Assembly (NCBI GenBank): GCA_001295935.1
Contig: LJHX01000051.1
Span: 1-42,225, forward strand
Source: an alpha proteobacterium AAP81b
GTDB taxonomy: Bacteria > Pseudomonadota > Alphaproteobacteria > Sphingomonadales > Sphingomonadaceae
Direction: 5' to 3'
DNA length: 42,225 nucleotides
Part shown: one piece after another, positions 1-7,789 of the stretch
How the letters are laid out: each line of letters opens with the position of its first letter
Numbering within the stretch: position 1 is the first letter of the stretch
Notes under the pieces: generated by a model
Seen by the model: only the letters and a program-made list of their open reading frames with translations
Database searches by the model: none
Told to the model about the DNA's origin: nothing
Program-made: the position numbers and the translations under genes

Positions 1-60
1 AGCGAAGTCGAGGCACGCTGCGGCACGGGCAGGGTGCCTCGACTTCGCTCGGCATGAGCG
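1..60. repeat. REP-like inverted repeat, copy 1 (cut by window start)
   Basis: A 15-bp arm at 1-15 is the exact reverse complement of 35-49. The outer part of the right arm continues to 60, while the matching outer left arm lies before the window. The same unit recurs at 1101-1171 and 29982-30048. It could act as a transcription terminator or a REP element; the gene to its left is not visible. Confidence 0.75.
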
Positions 61-126
61 AAGGGGTAGCGCGGGCCCACGATCCGCAGGCTTGCCTCGC
101 GGGCGCCGCCCGCGCATCACCGCGCC

Positions 127-960
127 ATGATCGACGCGCCCGCCTGCCGTTCCGTCCTCTATCTCCCCGCCAATCGCGACAGCGCCATCGCCAAGGCGCG
201 GACGCTGCCCGCCGACTGCGTCATTCTCGACCTCGAGGACGCCGTGCAGCCCGACGCCAAGGCGGCGGCACGCGCCGCGGCGGTGGCGGCAGCCGAGGCC
301 GGCGGCTGGGACGGCAAGACGTTGATCCTGCGCGTCAACGGCACGACGACGCCGTGGTTCGCCGACGACCTTGCCGCGGCGCGCGCGGCGCCGTTCGATG
401 CGCTGCTGGTGCCCAAGGTCGATGCCCCCGAGGAAGCCGCGGCGGTGGTCGCACAGGCCGGTGGCAGGCCCGTCTGGGCGATGATCGAAACGCCGAAGGG
501 CGTGCTCGCCGCCGCCGCCATCGCCGCGGTGCCGGGGGTCGTGGCGCTCGTCGCCGGCATGGCCGATCTCGCCAAGGACCTGCGTTGCCGCCCCGATGCG
601 GCGCGCACCCCGCTGCTCCACAGCCTGTCGGCGATCGTGCTCGCCGCGCGCGCCGCCGGCATCGCCGCGATCGACGGCGTCTATACCGATATCCGCAACG
701 CCGAGGGCTTCGCCGCCGAGGCCGCCCAGGCGCTGATGCTCGGCTTCGACGGCAAGACGCTGATCCACCCGAGCCAGGTCGAGCCGTGTAACGCCGCCTT
801 CGCGCCGACGCCGGCCGAGATCGCCGAGGCCGAGGGGATGATCGCCGCCTATGAAGCCGCGCTCGCCGCCGGCGCCGGGGTGGCGACCTTCGGCGGCAAG
901 ATGGTCGAGGTCCTTCACGTCGCCGAGGCGCGGCGGCGGTTGGCACTGGTCGTGCGTTAG
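127..960 (+). CDS. CoA ester lyase, HpcH/HpaI aldolase–citrate lyase beta (CitE-like) family
   Basis: The 277-residue product matches the length and layout of stand-alone CitE-like lyases, which cleave or form acyl-CoA esters such as malyl- or citramalyl-CoA with a bound Mg2+. The N-terminal strand SVLYLPANR is the usual CitE start, followed by VILDLEDAV, which carries the acidic residues near the metal. The core WAMIETPKGV supplies a metal-binding glutamate. The C-terminal GKTLIHPSQ is a family signature. The gene stands alone on the plus strand and ends toward a convergent epimerase gene. The exact CoA substrate cannot be told from sequence. Confidence 0.85.
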   Translation: MIDAPACRSVLYLPANRDSAIAKARTLPADCVILDLEDAVQPDAKAAARAAAVAAAEAGGWDGKTLILRVNGTTTPWFADDLAAARAAPFDALLVPKVDAPEEAAAVVAQAGGRPVWAMIETPKGVLAAAAIAAVPGVVALVAGMADLAKDLRCRPDAARTPLLHSLSAIVLAARAAGIAAIDGVYTDIRNAEGFAAEAAQALMLGFDGKTLIHPSQVEPCNAAFAPTPAEIAEAEGMIAAYEAALAAGAGVATFGGKMVEVLHVAEARRRLALVVR

Positions 961-1100
961 CCTGTCCGGGCTTCCTTCTTGTCGGAAGAGCCAAGAAGTC
1001 AGCCTCCGGCGGGCAGGCCTGAGGCCTGCACCCATTGGTTGATCACCCCGCGTGTGACGCGGTTGCCACTCGCCGGTGCGCCAACCCATGTGGCCAGCCT

Positions 1101-1171
1101 CGCTCATGCCGAGCGAAGTCGAGGCACGCTCATCAGTAGGGCGCGTGCCTCGACTTCGCTCGGCATGAGCG
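1101..1171. repeat. REP-like inverted repeat, copy 2 (perfect 29-bp arms)
   Basis: Arms 1101-1129 and 1143-1171 are perfect reverse complements around a 13-nt loop. It lies between two convergent genes (plus-strand lyase ending at 960, minus-strand epimerase ending at 1200), the place expected for a bidirectional terminator. Neither side has a clear T-run. The rest of 961-1199 holds nothing recognisable. Confidence 0.9.
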
Positions 1172-1199
1172 AGTGCGCTCTACTGCACTGGAACGGACC

Positions 1200-2186
1200 C
1201 TAAACGCTTGAATAGTCGCGATACCAGGCAACGAACGCCGGCACGCCGATGGCGAGCGGCGTCTTCGGGTCATAGCCAAGGTCGCGGCGGGCAGGGCCGA
1301 TGTCGGCCCAGGTGGCGGTGACGTCGCCGGGCTGCATCGGCAGCAGGTCGATGCGCGGCTCGCGCCCGCAGGCGGCGCCGATCAGCGCGACGAGGTCGCC
1401 CAATTGTTCGGGGCGGTCGTTGCCGAGATTGTACACGGCGTGGGGCCCGAGCGACCCGCCGGGCTTTTCGGCGCCATCGTCGGCCGGCGGGCGGTCGAGC
1501 GCCGCCAGCACGCCGGCGACGATATCGTCGATGAAGCTGAAATCGCGCCGCATCGCGCCGCCATTGTAGAGCGGCAGTGGCTCGCCGGCGAGGACGCGCG
1601 TCGTGAAGCGCCACAGCGCCATGTCGGGCCGCCCCCAGGGGCCATAGACGGTGAAGAACCTGAGGCCCGTCATGGGGATGCGGTAGAGATGGGCATAGCT
1701 TTCGGCCATCAGCTCGCCGGCCTTTTTGCTCGCGGCATAAAGGCTGACCGGGCGATCGGCGCGCGCCTCGGCCGAAAAGGGCAGGGCGCTGGTGTCGCCA
1801 TAGACCGACGACGACGAGGCATAGACGAGGTGAGCCACCCGCCGTGTGCGCGCGAGTTCAAGGATTTCGAGCTGGCCGGTGAGGTTCGAATGGCCATAGT
1901 CGCGCGGCGCGTCGATCGAATGGCGCACGCCGGCCTGGGCGGCGAGATGGACGATGGTGGTGATGTCGCCGAGCGCCGCCAGCGTTGCCGCATCGGCGAT
2001 ATCGCCGGGCACGAAGGTGAACCCCGGCGCGTCGCCGACCAGCTGCGCCAGCCGGGCGTGCTTCAGCGCCGGGTCGTAATAGGCGTTGAGATTGTCGATA
2101 CCGATGACGCGCTCCCCGCGCGCCAGCAGCGCCCGCGCGACATGCGCGCCGATGAAGCCGGCGGCGCCGGTAACCAGGATTGCCAT
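1200..2186 (-). CDS. UDP-glucuronate 4-epimerase (NAD-dependent epimerase, SDR family)
   Basis: The 328-residue protein would interconvert UDP-glucuronate and UDP-galacturonate for surface polysaccharide. The NAD-binding motif GAAGFIG is at 7-13. The segment DNLNAYYDPALK (31-42) is typical of the UDP-glucuronate epimerase branch (LpsL/CapI type) rather than GalE. The catalytic pair is Y150-x3-K154, with the serine-rich YASSSSVYG at 122-130. RFFTVYGPWGRPDMA is another branch signature. An open frame continues upstream for 77 codons through the antisense of tRNA-Gln, but the domain begins at ATG 2186, so that start was chosen. It sits far from the rhamnose/EPS genes at 32-42 kb but may feed the same polymer (inference). 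Confidence 0.88.
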   Translation of the reverse strand: MAILVTGAAGFIGAHVARALLARGERVIGIDNLNAYYDPALKHARLAQLVGDAPGFTFVPGDIADAATLAALGDITTIVHLAAQAGVRHSIDAPRDYGHSNLTGQLEILELARTRRVAHLVYASSSSVYGDTSALPFSAEARADRPVSLYAASKKAGELMAESYAHLYRIPMTGLRFFTVYGPWGRPDMALWRFTTRVLAGEPLPLYNGGAMRRDFSFIDDIVAGVLAALDRPPADDGAEKPGGSLGPHAVYNLGNDRPEQLGDLVALIGAACGREPRIDLLPMQPGDVTATWADIGPARRDLGYDPKTPLAIGVPAFVAWYRDYSSV

Positions 2187-2319
2187 GGGCGTTGGTCCTT
2201 TGCCGTCGCGCTTAGCCGGGAAACGGCGCCGCACGCCAGCGGCTGAGCGTCGGGGTGCCGCAGCCGCCATTTCAGGTTGCCCGCCGCCGCTGTCGGCTTT
2301 AGGGAGCTTGCCCCGGCAT

Positions 2320-2394
2320 TGGGGCGTCGCCAAGCGGTAAGGCACCGGTTTTTGGTACCGGCATTCGTAGGTTCGAATCCTGCCGCCCCAGCCA
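2320..2394 (+). tRNA. tRNA-Gln (TTG anticodon)
   Basis: Acceptor TGGGGCG pairs with CGCCCCA. The anticodon stem CCGGT/ACCGG closes the loop TTTTGGT, giving anticodon TTG. The T arm carries GGTTCGAATCC, and CCA is encoded at 2392-2394. The sequence closely follows the bacterial tRNA-Gln pattern. Confidence 0.97.
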
Positions 2395-2435
2395 AAGCCT
2401 TTCAGCATCGACGACAAGCTTTGGCGGCAGGTTGG

Positions 2436-2460
2436 GGTTCGAATCCTGCCGCCCCAGCCA
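2436..2460 (+). repeat. Duplicate of the tRNA-Gln 3' end (att-like scar)
   Basis: These 25 bp exactly repeat 2370-2394, the T-loop-to-CCA part of tRNA-Gln, with starts 66 bp apart. A 3' tRNA duplication is the usual footprint of a tyrosine-recombinase element inserting at a tRNA gene. No element lies between the copies, so this would be an excision or deletion remnant, or a simple local duplication. 2423-2431 can also pair with 2445-2453 (9 bp), so it may now act as a hairpin after the tRNA. Confidence 0.8.
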
Positions 2461-2468
2461 ATCGCACC

Positions 2469-3377
2469 TCACCCCACGCCATGCGCCTTGAAATGCGCCA
2501 GCAGCCGTCGCCAACCGTCGGTGGCGTCAGCGGCGTTGTAACTGGCGCGATAGTCGGCGTGAAAGCCATGGTCGGCTTGCGGGTAGAGGGTGATGCTGCT
2601 CGCCCGCGCCGCCGGGTTGGCGCTGGCTTTCAGCGCTGCCTGCATCGCCTCGACATCGGCGACAGGGATGCCCTTGTCGAGCGCGCCATAGAGGCCGAGC
2701 ACCGGCGCCTTCAGCTCGCCGACGATTTCGAGGGGGTATTTGCGCACTTCGGTCACCGGCGCGCCGGGCTTGGGCGGGGCGAGGCGGCCGTACCAGGCGG
2801 CGCCGGCGCGGAGTGCCGGGAAGCGTGCCGCCGCCATCCAGACGACGTTGCCACCCCAGCAGAAGCCGGTGATGCCGATGTGGCGAGGATCGACGAAGGC
2901 CTGTTTGCCGAGCCAGTCGAGCGTCGTGCCGACGTCGCCCATCACCTGCTCGTTCTTCGCGGCGCCGACGATCTTCAGGATGTAAGGAAAATCGGTCGAG
3001 GTGGCGAGCGTGCGGTCGGGGTCGTTGCGGTGGAAGAACTCCGGCGCGATCGCGACATAGCCGGCGCGCGCGAAGCGCCGGCAGATGTCGCGGATATATT
3101 CGTGCAGCCCGAACACCTCGTTGACGACGATGACCGCGCCGTGGCGCGCCTTGCCTGCCGGCCGCGCCACATAGCCGGGCAGGCCGTCCGCCATGGTGAC
3201 GCTGTCGATGACGAGGCCGGTGGCCGGCGTGGCGATCGCCGCGGCATCGGCGGCGGTCGCGGCGGCGGCGTACCCTGCGGCAACAAGCGCCGCGAAGCTG
3301 CGGCGCGACGGCGCCAGGAGCTCGGCGAAATCCTCAGGCGCGCTGCCTTCGGGGCGGGTGAGGGTGACCATCGGCAA
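2469..3377 (-). CDS. Dienelactone hydrolase family protein, probably exported
   Basis: This is a 302-residue alpha/beta hydrolase of the carboxymethylenebutenolidase family. The nucleophile is cysteine C173 in GFCWGG; D234 (LYGALDKGI) and H270 (QADHGFH) complete the triad. The N-terminus has RRSFAAL at 25-31 followed by an alanine-rich stretch, resembling a Tat signal, so a periplasmic location is likely. Members hydrolyse dienelactone or other small esters. No catabolic partners are adjacent, so the substrate is open. It is divergent from the PLP decarboxylase gene; the 174-bp gap shows no obvious promoter. Confidence 0.87.
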   Translation of the reverse strand: MPMVTLTRPEGSAPEDFAELLAPSRRSFAALVAAGYAAAATAADAAAIATPATGLVIDSVTMADGLPGYVARPAGKARHGAVIVVNEVFGLHEYIRDICRRFARAGYVAIAPEFFHRNDPDRTLATSTDFPYILKIVGAAKNEQVMGDVGTTLDWLGKQAFVDPRHIGITGFCWGGNVVWMAAARFPALRAGAAWYGRLAPPKPGAPVTEVRKYPLEIVGELKAPVLGLYGALDKGIPVADVEAMQAALKASANPAARASSITLYPQADHGFHADYRASYNAADATDGWRRLLAHFKAHGVG

Positions 3378-3551
3378 TCTCCTGCAAGCGGCGCCATCCT
3401 GCCAGCCGGCGGTGCCGCTGCCTATGCCCGGCGCGCGCTATTGCGGCGGCGTGCCGGGGGTTGCGGCGAGCAAGATTCGATGCCGCGCCCGCAACAATCG
3501 CTTTGCGGGCGGCGATGCCCTCGACTGCTAAAAACGCCGGTGGAGGATGCG

Positions 3552-4901
3552 ATGACCGAAGCCCAGTTGATGACCGATGCCGATGCGCGCGCCGCGGCCT
3601 ATCTTGCCGGGATCGAGGCGCGGCCGGTGTTTCCGCCGGCCGAGGCGGTCGCCGGGCTGGCGGCGTTCGACGAAGCCTTGCCGGCCGCCGGCACCGATCC
3701 CGCCGACACACTGGCGCTGCTCGATGGCGCCGGATCGCCGGCGACGACGGCGTCGAACGGCCCGCGCTATTTCGGCTTTGTCATCGGCGCGTCGCTGCCC
3801 GCCGCCGCCGCCGCCGAGCGGCTGATGCTGGCCTGGGACCAGTGCGCGTCGTCGCGCGACAATTCGCCGGCGGCGGCGGCGATCGAGGCGCAGGCGGCGC
3901 GCTGGGTGCTCGAGATCCTCGACCTGCCGCGGCAAAGCGCCGTAGGTTTCGGCACCTCGGCGACGGCGTGTGGGCTCGCCTGCCTGACCGCGGCGCGGCG
4001 GGCGCTGTTGGCGCGCGCCGGCTGGGATTTCGACCGGCAGGGCCTCGCCGGGGCGCCGCCGATCCGCGTGGTGGTGTCCGAGAAGGTGCATGTCACAATC
4101 GTCAAGGCGCTGCGGGTGATGGGGGTGGGCACCGACCATCTCGTCCGCGCCGCCGACGACGGCCAGGGCCGCATCGATCCCGAGCGGCTGCCGGCGCTCG
4201 ACGACCGCACGATCCTTTGCCTGCAGGCGGGCGAGGTCAACACCGGCAATTTCGACGCTTTCGCCGACCTTATCCCGCGCGCCCGGGCGGCGGGCGCTTG
4301 GACGCACATCGACGGCGCCTTCGGGCTGTGGGCGCGCGCCGCGCCGGCGGTGGCGGCGCTGGCGGCGGGCGCCGAGCTTGCCGACAGCTGGACGACCGAT
4401 GGCCACAAGTGGCTCAACACGCCCTACGATGGCGCGATGGCGATCTGCCGCGACGCCGGCGCGCTGGCGGGTGCGATGAACAGCGACGCCGTCTATGCGA
4501 CTGCCTCGGCCGACGCCCAGAAGAATCTGACGCTGGAATTCTCGCGCCGCGCCCGCGGCGTGCCGATCTGGGCGGCGCTGCGCAGCCTGGGGCGCGACGG
4601 CGTCGCGGCGCTGGTCGAGCGGCATTGCAGGCAGGCGACGCGGCTGGCGGCGGGGCTGGGCGCGACGGGGTTCGAGGTGCTCAATGATGTGGCGATCAAC
4701 CAGGTGCTGTTCCGCGCTGGCAGCGACGCGGCGACGATCGCCATCCAGGCGGCGGCCGCGGCGTCGGGCGAGATCTGGTTCGGGCGAACGGTGTGGCAGG
4801 ACCGACCGGCGCTGCGGATGAGCGTCTCGTCGTGGCGGACGACCGATGCCGATATCGACCGCGCGGTGGGGTTGCTGGCGGGGTTGATCGGGCGGGGGTA
4901 G
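3552..4901 (+). CDS. Pyridoxal-phosphate-dependent decarboxylase family protein
   Basis: The 449-residue protein belongs to the group II PLP decarboxylases (aromatic-L-amino-acid/glutamate type). Expected sites are visible: H180 stacking on the cofactor, D254 in HIDGAFGLW, and the Schiff-base lysine K286 in TTDGHKWLN. The frame is open for 425 codons upstream, but that part is only the antisense of the hydrolase gene. ATG 3552 is preceded by TGGAGG at 3541-3546 and starts the conserved protein, so it was chosen. Acting on an amino acid is inferred from the family; many close relatives have no known substrate. Confidence 0.85.
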   Translation: MTEAQLMTDADARAAAYLAGIEARPVFPPAEAVAGLAAFDEALPAAGTDPADTLALLDGAGSPATTASNGPRYFGFVIGASLPAAAAAERLMLAWDQCASSRDNSPAAAAIEAQAARWVLEILDLPRQSAVGFGTSATACGLACLTAARRALLARAGWDFDRQGLAGAPPIRVVVSEKVHVTIVKALRVMGVGTDHLVRAADDGQGRIDPERLPALDDRTILCLQAGEVNTGNFDAFADLIPRARAAGAWTHIDGAFGLWARAAPAVAALAAGAELADSWTTDGHKWLNTPYDGAMAICRDAGALAGAMNSDAVYATASADAQKNLTLEFSRRARGVPIWAALRSLGRDGVAALVERHCRQATRLAAGLGATGFEVLNDVAINQVLFRAGSDAATIAIQAAAAASGEIWFGRTVWQDRPALRMSVSSWRTTDADIDRAVGLLAGLIGRG

Positions 4902-5096
4902 AGGCGGCACCGCTTGGCGTTTCCGGTTGCGCCTTCCGGGGCTGATGCGTGCGGCTTGCGACGTCGCCGTCGGTTCCGGCGGCATCGCCCAACCGCGTCG
5001 TTTGGCCGAAGCCGGCGGCGGGCGCCGCCCCCGCGCCGCACCTTGTGGCGCAGAAATGATCGCCAACGCCGGCAAACATCTTTTTGGCAAATTCTC

Positions 5097-5126
5097 GGAA
5101 ACCCCGGCAGCCCGGCGGCATCTAAT
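5097..5126 (+). promoter_or_regulatory. Possible ECF-type promoter before folE
   Basis: GGAAAC (5097-5102), 18 nt, then TCTAAT (5121-5126) resembles the -35/-10 of ECF sigma promoters, and an ECF sigma gene lies in the transcription unit that follows. The spacer is a base or two longer than usual, so this is tentative. The remainder of the 317-bp stretch 4902-5218 contains no gene that I can support. Confidence 0.3.
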
Positions 5127-5205
5127 GGGGGTATGGATGTAGCGGAACGCTCGCCAAGGCGTCGTGACGGCGGCTCTGCGGCCTTCCGAAGCGCGTCGGC
5201 TTGAA

Positions 5206-5212
5206 AAGGAGG
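5206..5212 (+). promoter_or_regulatory. Strong ribosome binding site setting a TTG start for folE
   Basis: AAGGAGG, six bases before TTG 5219. It points to TTG 5219 as the folE start rather than the in-frame TTG at 5201. Confidence 0.75.
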
Positions 5213-5218
5213 TTTTTC

Positions 5219-5869
5219 TTGAAGCTGACTCAATGCGCGACTGACTTTGCCGAGAAATCAGCGCCGGAGGCGCGGGCGCGGCTGGGAATGCCAAGCCCGA
5301 CGGAGATCGAAGCCGCGGTGCAAACCCTGATCAGGGCAACTGGCGACAATCCCGAACGCGAGGGGCTGGTCGACACGCCAGCGCGCGTCGCCCGCGCCTA
5401 TGGCGAGTGGTTTTCCGGCTATGCGATCGATCCGGTGGCGTTGCTCAGCCGGACTTTCACCGAGGTCGACGCCTATCAGGAAACCGTGCTGCTGTCCGGC
5501 ATCCCGCTGGTCTCGACCTGCGAGCATCACATGGCGCCGATCATCGGCGTCGCGCACATCGGCTATCGCCCGCATGACCGCGTCGTCGGCATTTCGAAAT
5601 TGTCGCGCCTCGTCGACGCCTTTGCCCGACGGCTCCAGTTGCAGGAACGCCTGACCCGGCAGATCGGGGTGACGCTCTGGGAGGTTCTCGCCCCGCGCGG
5701 TGTCGCCGTCGTGATCGACGCCAGCCATGGCTGCATGGCGACGCGCGGGGTCAACCAGCGCGAAGTCACCATGCGGACCGAATGCTGGCTGGGGGATTTT
5801 CGCGAGGACCGCGACCTGTGTCGGGACTTTCTGGCGTCGATCCGCGACGCGCGGGCCGGCGCGTGCTGA
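5219..5869 (+). CDS. folE: GTP cyclohydrolase I
   Basis: The 216-residue enzyme converts GTP to 7,8-dihydroneopterin triphosphate, the first step to folate and pterins. Zinc ligands C101, H104 (CEHHMAP) and C172 (ASHGCMATRG) are present, as is the QERLT motif at 142-146. The start is a TTG with a near-perfect Shine-Dalgarno. Its stop overlaps the start of the sigma factor gene by one base (TGATG), so the two are translationally coupled. Ordinary folate synthesis genes are not nearby. The coupling to an ECF sigma gene suggests an inducible copy (inference). Confidence 0.93.
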   Translation: MKLTQCATDFAEKSAPEARARLGMPSPTEIEAAVQTLIRATGDNPEREGLVDTPARVARAYGEWFSGYAIDPVALLSRTFTEVDAYQETVLLSGIPLVSTCEHHMAPIIGVAHIGYRPHDRVVGISKLSRLVDAFARRLQLQERLTRQIGVTLWEVLAPRGVAVVIDASHGCMATRGVNQREVTMRTECWLGDFREDRDLCRDFLASIRDARAGAC

Positions 5870-6582
5870 TGCGATCCGTGGGGCTCGACTATGCCGAGAT
5901 GGCGGATGCCGATCTCGCCGACCTGTTCCGGGCGCGCGATTCGGGGGCTGTCCGGTTCATTGCGACACGCAACAACCAGCGACTGTTTCGGGCGGCCTGG
6001 GCGGTTCTGCGGGACAGCAGCGAGGCGGAAGAGGCCGTGCAAAGCGGGTATCTGAAGGCATTTGCCGCGATCGACAGTTTCCAGGGCCGATCGAAGCTGT
6101 CGACCTGGCTGACGCGCATCGTCATCAACGAGGCGCTGGCCCGGCGTCGCTCGGCGCGCCGTCGCGCGGCCCTTGTCGGGGCCGCCGGCGCGTCCGGGCC
6201 CGAGCGCGGCGAGGCGGATGACGTGCCGCATCCGGCGGGCCTGCCGACCCCGGAACACCATGTCGCCAAGCTGCGATTGCAGAAGGTGCTGGCGCAGGCG
6301 CTTGCACAACTTCCCGACATCTACCGGACGGTCTTCGTGCTGCGCGAGATCGAGGGGATGACCGTCGACGAGACGGCGCTCGCGCTCGACGTTCTTCCCG
6401 CCACCATCAAGACCAGATTCTACCGGGCCCGCCAGCTGCTGCAGGCCCAGCTGACGTCGGTCGACCGTCACGAGCTCGAGGGTTTCCTGACCTTTGCCGG
6501 CGACGCCTGCAGCGCGCTGACCGCCCGGCTCGTCGATCGGATCACGGCGCCAGCCGCGTGCATCGGAACGACCCTTCACTGA
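5869..6582 (+). CDS. ECF-type RNA polymerase sigma factor
   Basis: The 237-residue product has region 2 (roughly residues 20-90, with FQGRSKLSTWLTRIVINEAL) and region 4 (about 145-195, with LPDIYRTVFVLREIEGMTVDETA and an HTH leading to IKTRFYRARQLL). A 40-residue C-terminal tail containing FAGDACSALTARLVDRI follows; this resembles the cysteine-bearing tail of some alphaproteobacterial ECF groups. No anti-sigma gene is next to it. ATG 5869 overlaps the folE stop; a GTG at 5863 is an alternative start. It probably controls this gene run (inference). Confidence 0.9.
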   Translation: MRSVGLDYAEMADADLADLFRARDSGAVRFIATRNNQRLFRAAWAVLRDSSEAEEAVQSGYLKAFAAIDSFQGRSKLSTWLTRIVINEALARRRSARRRAALVGAAGASGPERGEADDVPHPAGLPTPEHHVAKLRLQKVLAQALAQLPDIYRTVFVLREIEGMTVDETALALDVLPATIKTRFYRARQLLQAQLTSVDRHELEGFLTFAGDACSALTARLVDRITAPAACIGTTLH

Positions 6583-6601
6583 TTGCCAACGGAGTATCCT
6601 G

Positions 6602-7708
6602 ATGCCGACGACGAATATTGCTACGCCGCGTTCCGAGTGGCGCCAGTTCAGGGTCGCCCGGATCGTCGCCGAAAGTGCGGTGATCAAGTCATTCTACCTC
6701 GAACCCGCCGATGGGGCAGCGCCGCCGTCGCACCGCGCCGGACAGCATCTGCCGATCCGGTTGGCGCAGCCTGGCGGTCAACCGCCGCTGCTGCGGACCT
6801 ACACCCTGTCGGTCGCGCCCTCGGCGCCGCAGCTGCGGATCAGTGTCCGCAAGCTCGGGGTGGGTTCGAGCCATTTGCACGACGCCGTCGCCATCGGCGA
6901 CATCATCGATTGCCGCGAGCCAGCTGGCGATTTCATCATCGACACGGCGCCGGAGCATCCCGTTGTGATGATCGCGGCGGGCGTCGGCATCACGCCGATT
7001 CTGGCGATGATCAGCCACCTCGCCGACGAAGGCGAGCGAACCGGCGCGATGCGACCGATCATCTTCTTCTATGCCGCGCGAACCATGGCCGAGCGCGGCT
7101 TCGACGCTGAACTGGCGCGGCTGGCCGAACGATCGAAGGGCAGGCTGACGATCATCCGCCTGCTGCAGGAAACCGAGGCGGCCGTCATCGGCCGGGATTA
7201 TGAAGAACAGGGCATATTGTCGGCAGGCGTTCTCGAAAGATATCTGGGCTTCCAGCGCTATGATTTCTACCTGTGCGGCCCGCCGGGCTTCATGCAGGCC
7301 GTCTATGATGCGCTGACCAGTCATGGGGTCGCCGACCGGCGGATTTTTGCCGAGGCGTTCGGGCCTGCGTCTCTGGTGCGACAGATCGAAAGCCGTGCTG
7401 CCGATGCGACGGCGGCGGCATCGGCGGTACCGGTCGATGTCGTTTTCAATGCCGCGGGCGACCGCGGCACCTGGGCGCCGGGTGCGGGCAGCCTGCTCGA
7501 ATTTGCCGAAGCGTCGGGCTTGACGCCCGAATTCGGCTGTCGTGAAGGGGCCTGCGGGGCGTGCAAGACGCCGCTGGTGGCGGGCGCCGTGGCGTATTTC
7601 CGGCCAACGTCGGCCGCGCATGGCGCCGATGAAGTACTGATCTGCAGCGCCGTGCCCGCCGCCACCACCGACGGCTCGATCAACAAGCTTGTCCTGGCGA
7701 TCGGATAG
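6602..7708 (+). CDS. FAD-binding oxidoreductase with C-terminal 2Fe-2S ferredoxin domain
   Basis: The 368-residue protein has three parts: an FAD domain with RTYTLS (65-70), an NAD(P) domain with AAGVGITPILAM (125-136) and YLCGPPGFM, and a plant-type ferredoxin domain with C313, C318, C321 and C348. This is the layout of reductases that pass electrons from NAD(P)H to a partner oxygenase or hemoprotein. It follows the sigma factor gene by 19 bp and precedes a chlorite-dismutase-like gene by 81 bp, so that hemoprotein is a possible redox partner (inference). No globin or hybrid-cluster protein is adjacent. Confidence 0.9.
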   Translation: MPTTNIATPRSEWRQFRVARIVAESAVIKSFYLEPADGAAPPSHRAGQHLPIRLAQPGGQPPLLRTYTLSVAPSAPQLRISVRKLGVGSSHLHDAVAIGDIIDCREPAGDFIIDTAPEHPVVMIAAGVGITPILAMISHLADEGERTGAMRPIIFFYAARTMAERGFDAELARLAERSKGRLTIIRLLQETEAAVIGRDYEEQGILSAGVLERYLGFQRYDFYLCGPPGFMQAVYDALTSHGVADRRIFAEAFGPASLVRQIESRAADATAAASAVPVDVVFNAAGDRGTWAPGAGSLLEFAEASGLTPEFGCREGACGACKTPLVAGAVAYFRPTSAAHGADEVLICSAVPAATTDGSINKLVLAIG

Positions 7709-7789
7709 GCGCGGCATCCGCCTTTTGTCACCGTTGCTTTGCGTCTTCATTACCGCACTGCGAGATTGCCCCAACCAGGATGAGCCATC

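Noticed and set aside
2299-2514. Minus-strand frame with GRQDSNL-type peptides
   Set aside because: It is the antisense of tRNA-Gln and its 3' copy, a well-known source of false small proteins.
2277-3551. Long N-terminal extension of the PLP decarboxylase frame
   Set aside because: It reads the antisense of the dienelactone hydrolase gene and part of the tRNA region; the conserved protein starts at ATG 3552 with a ribosome site.
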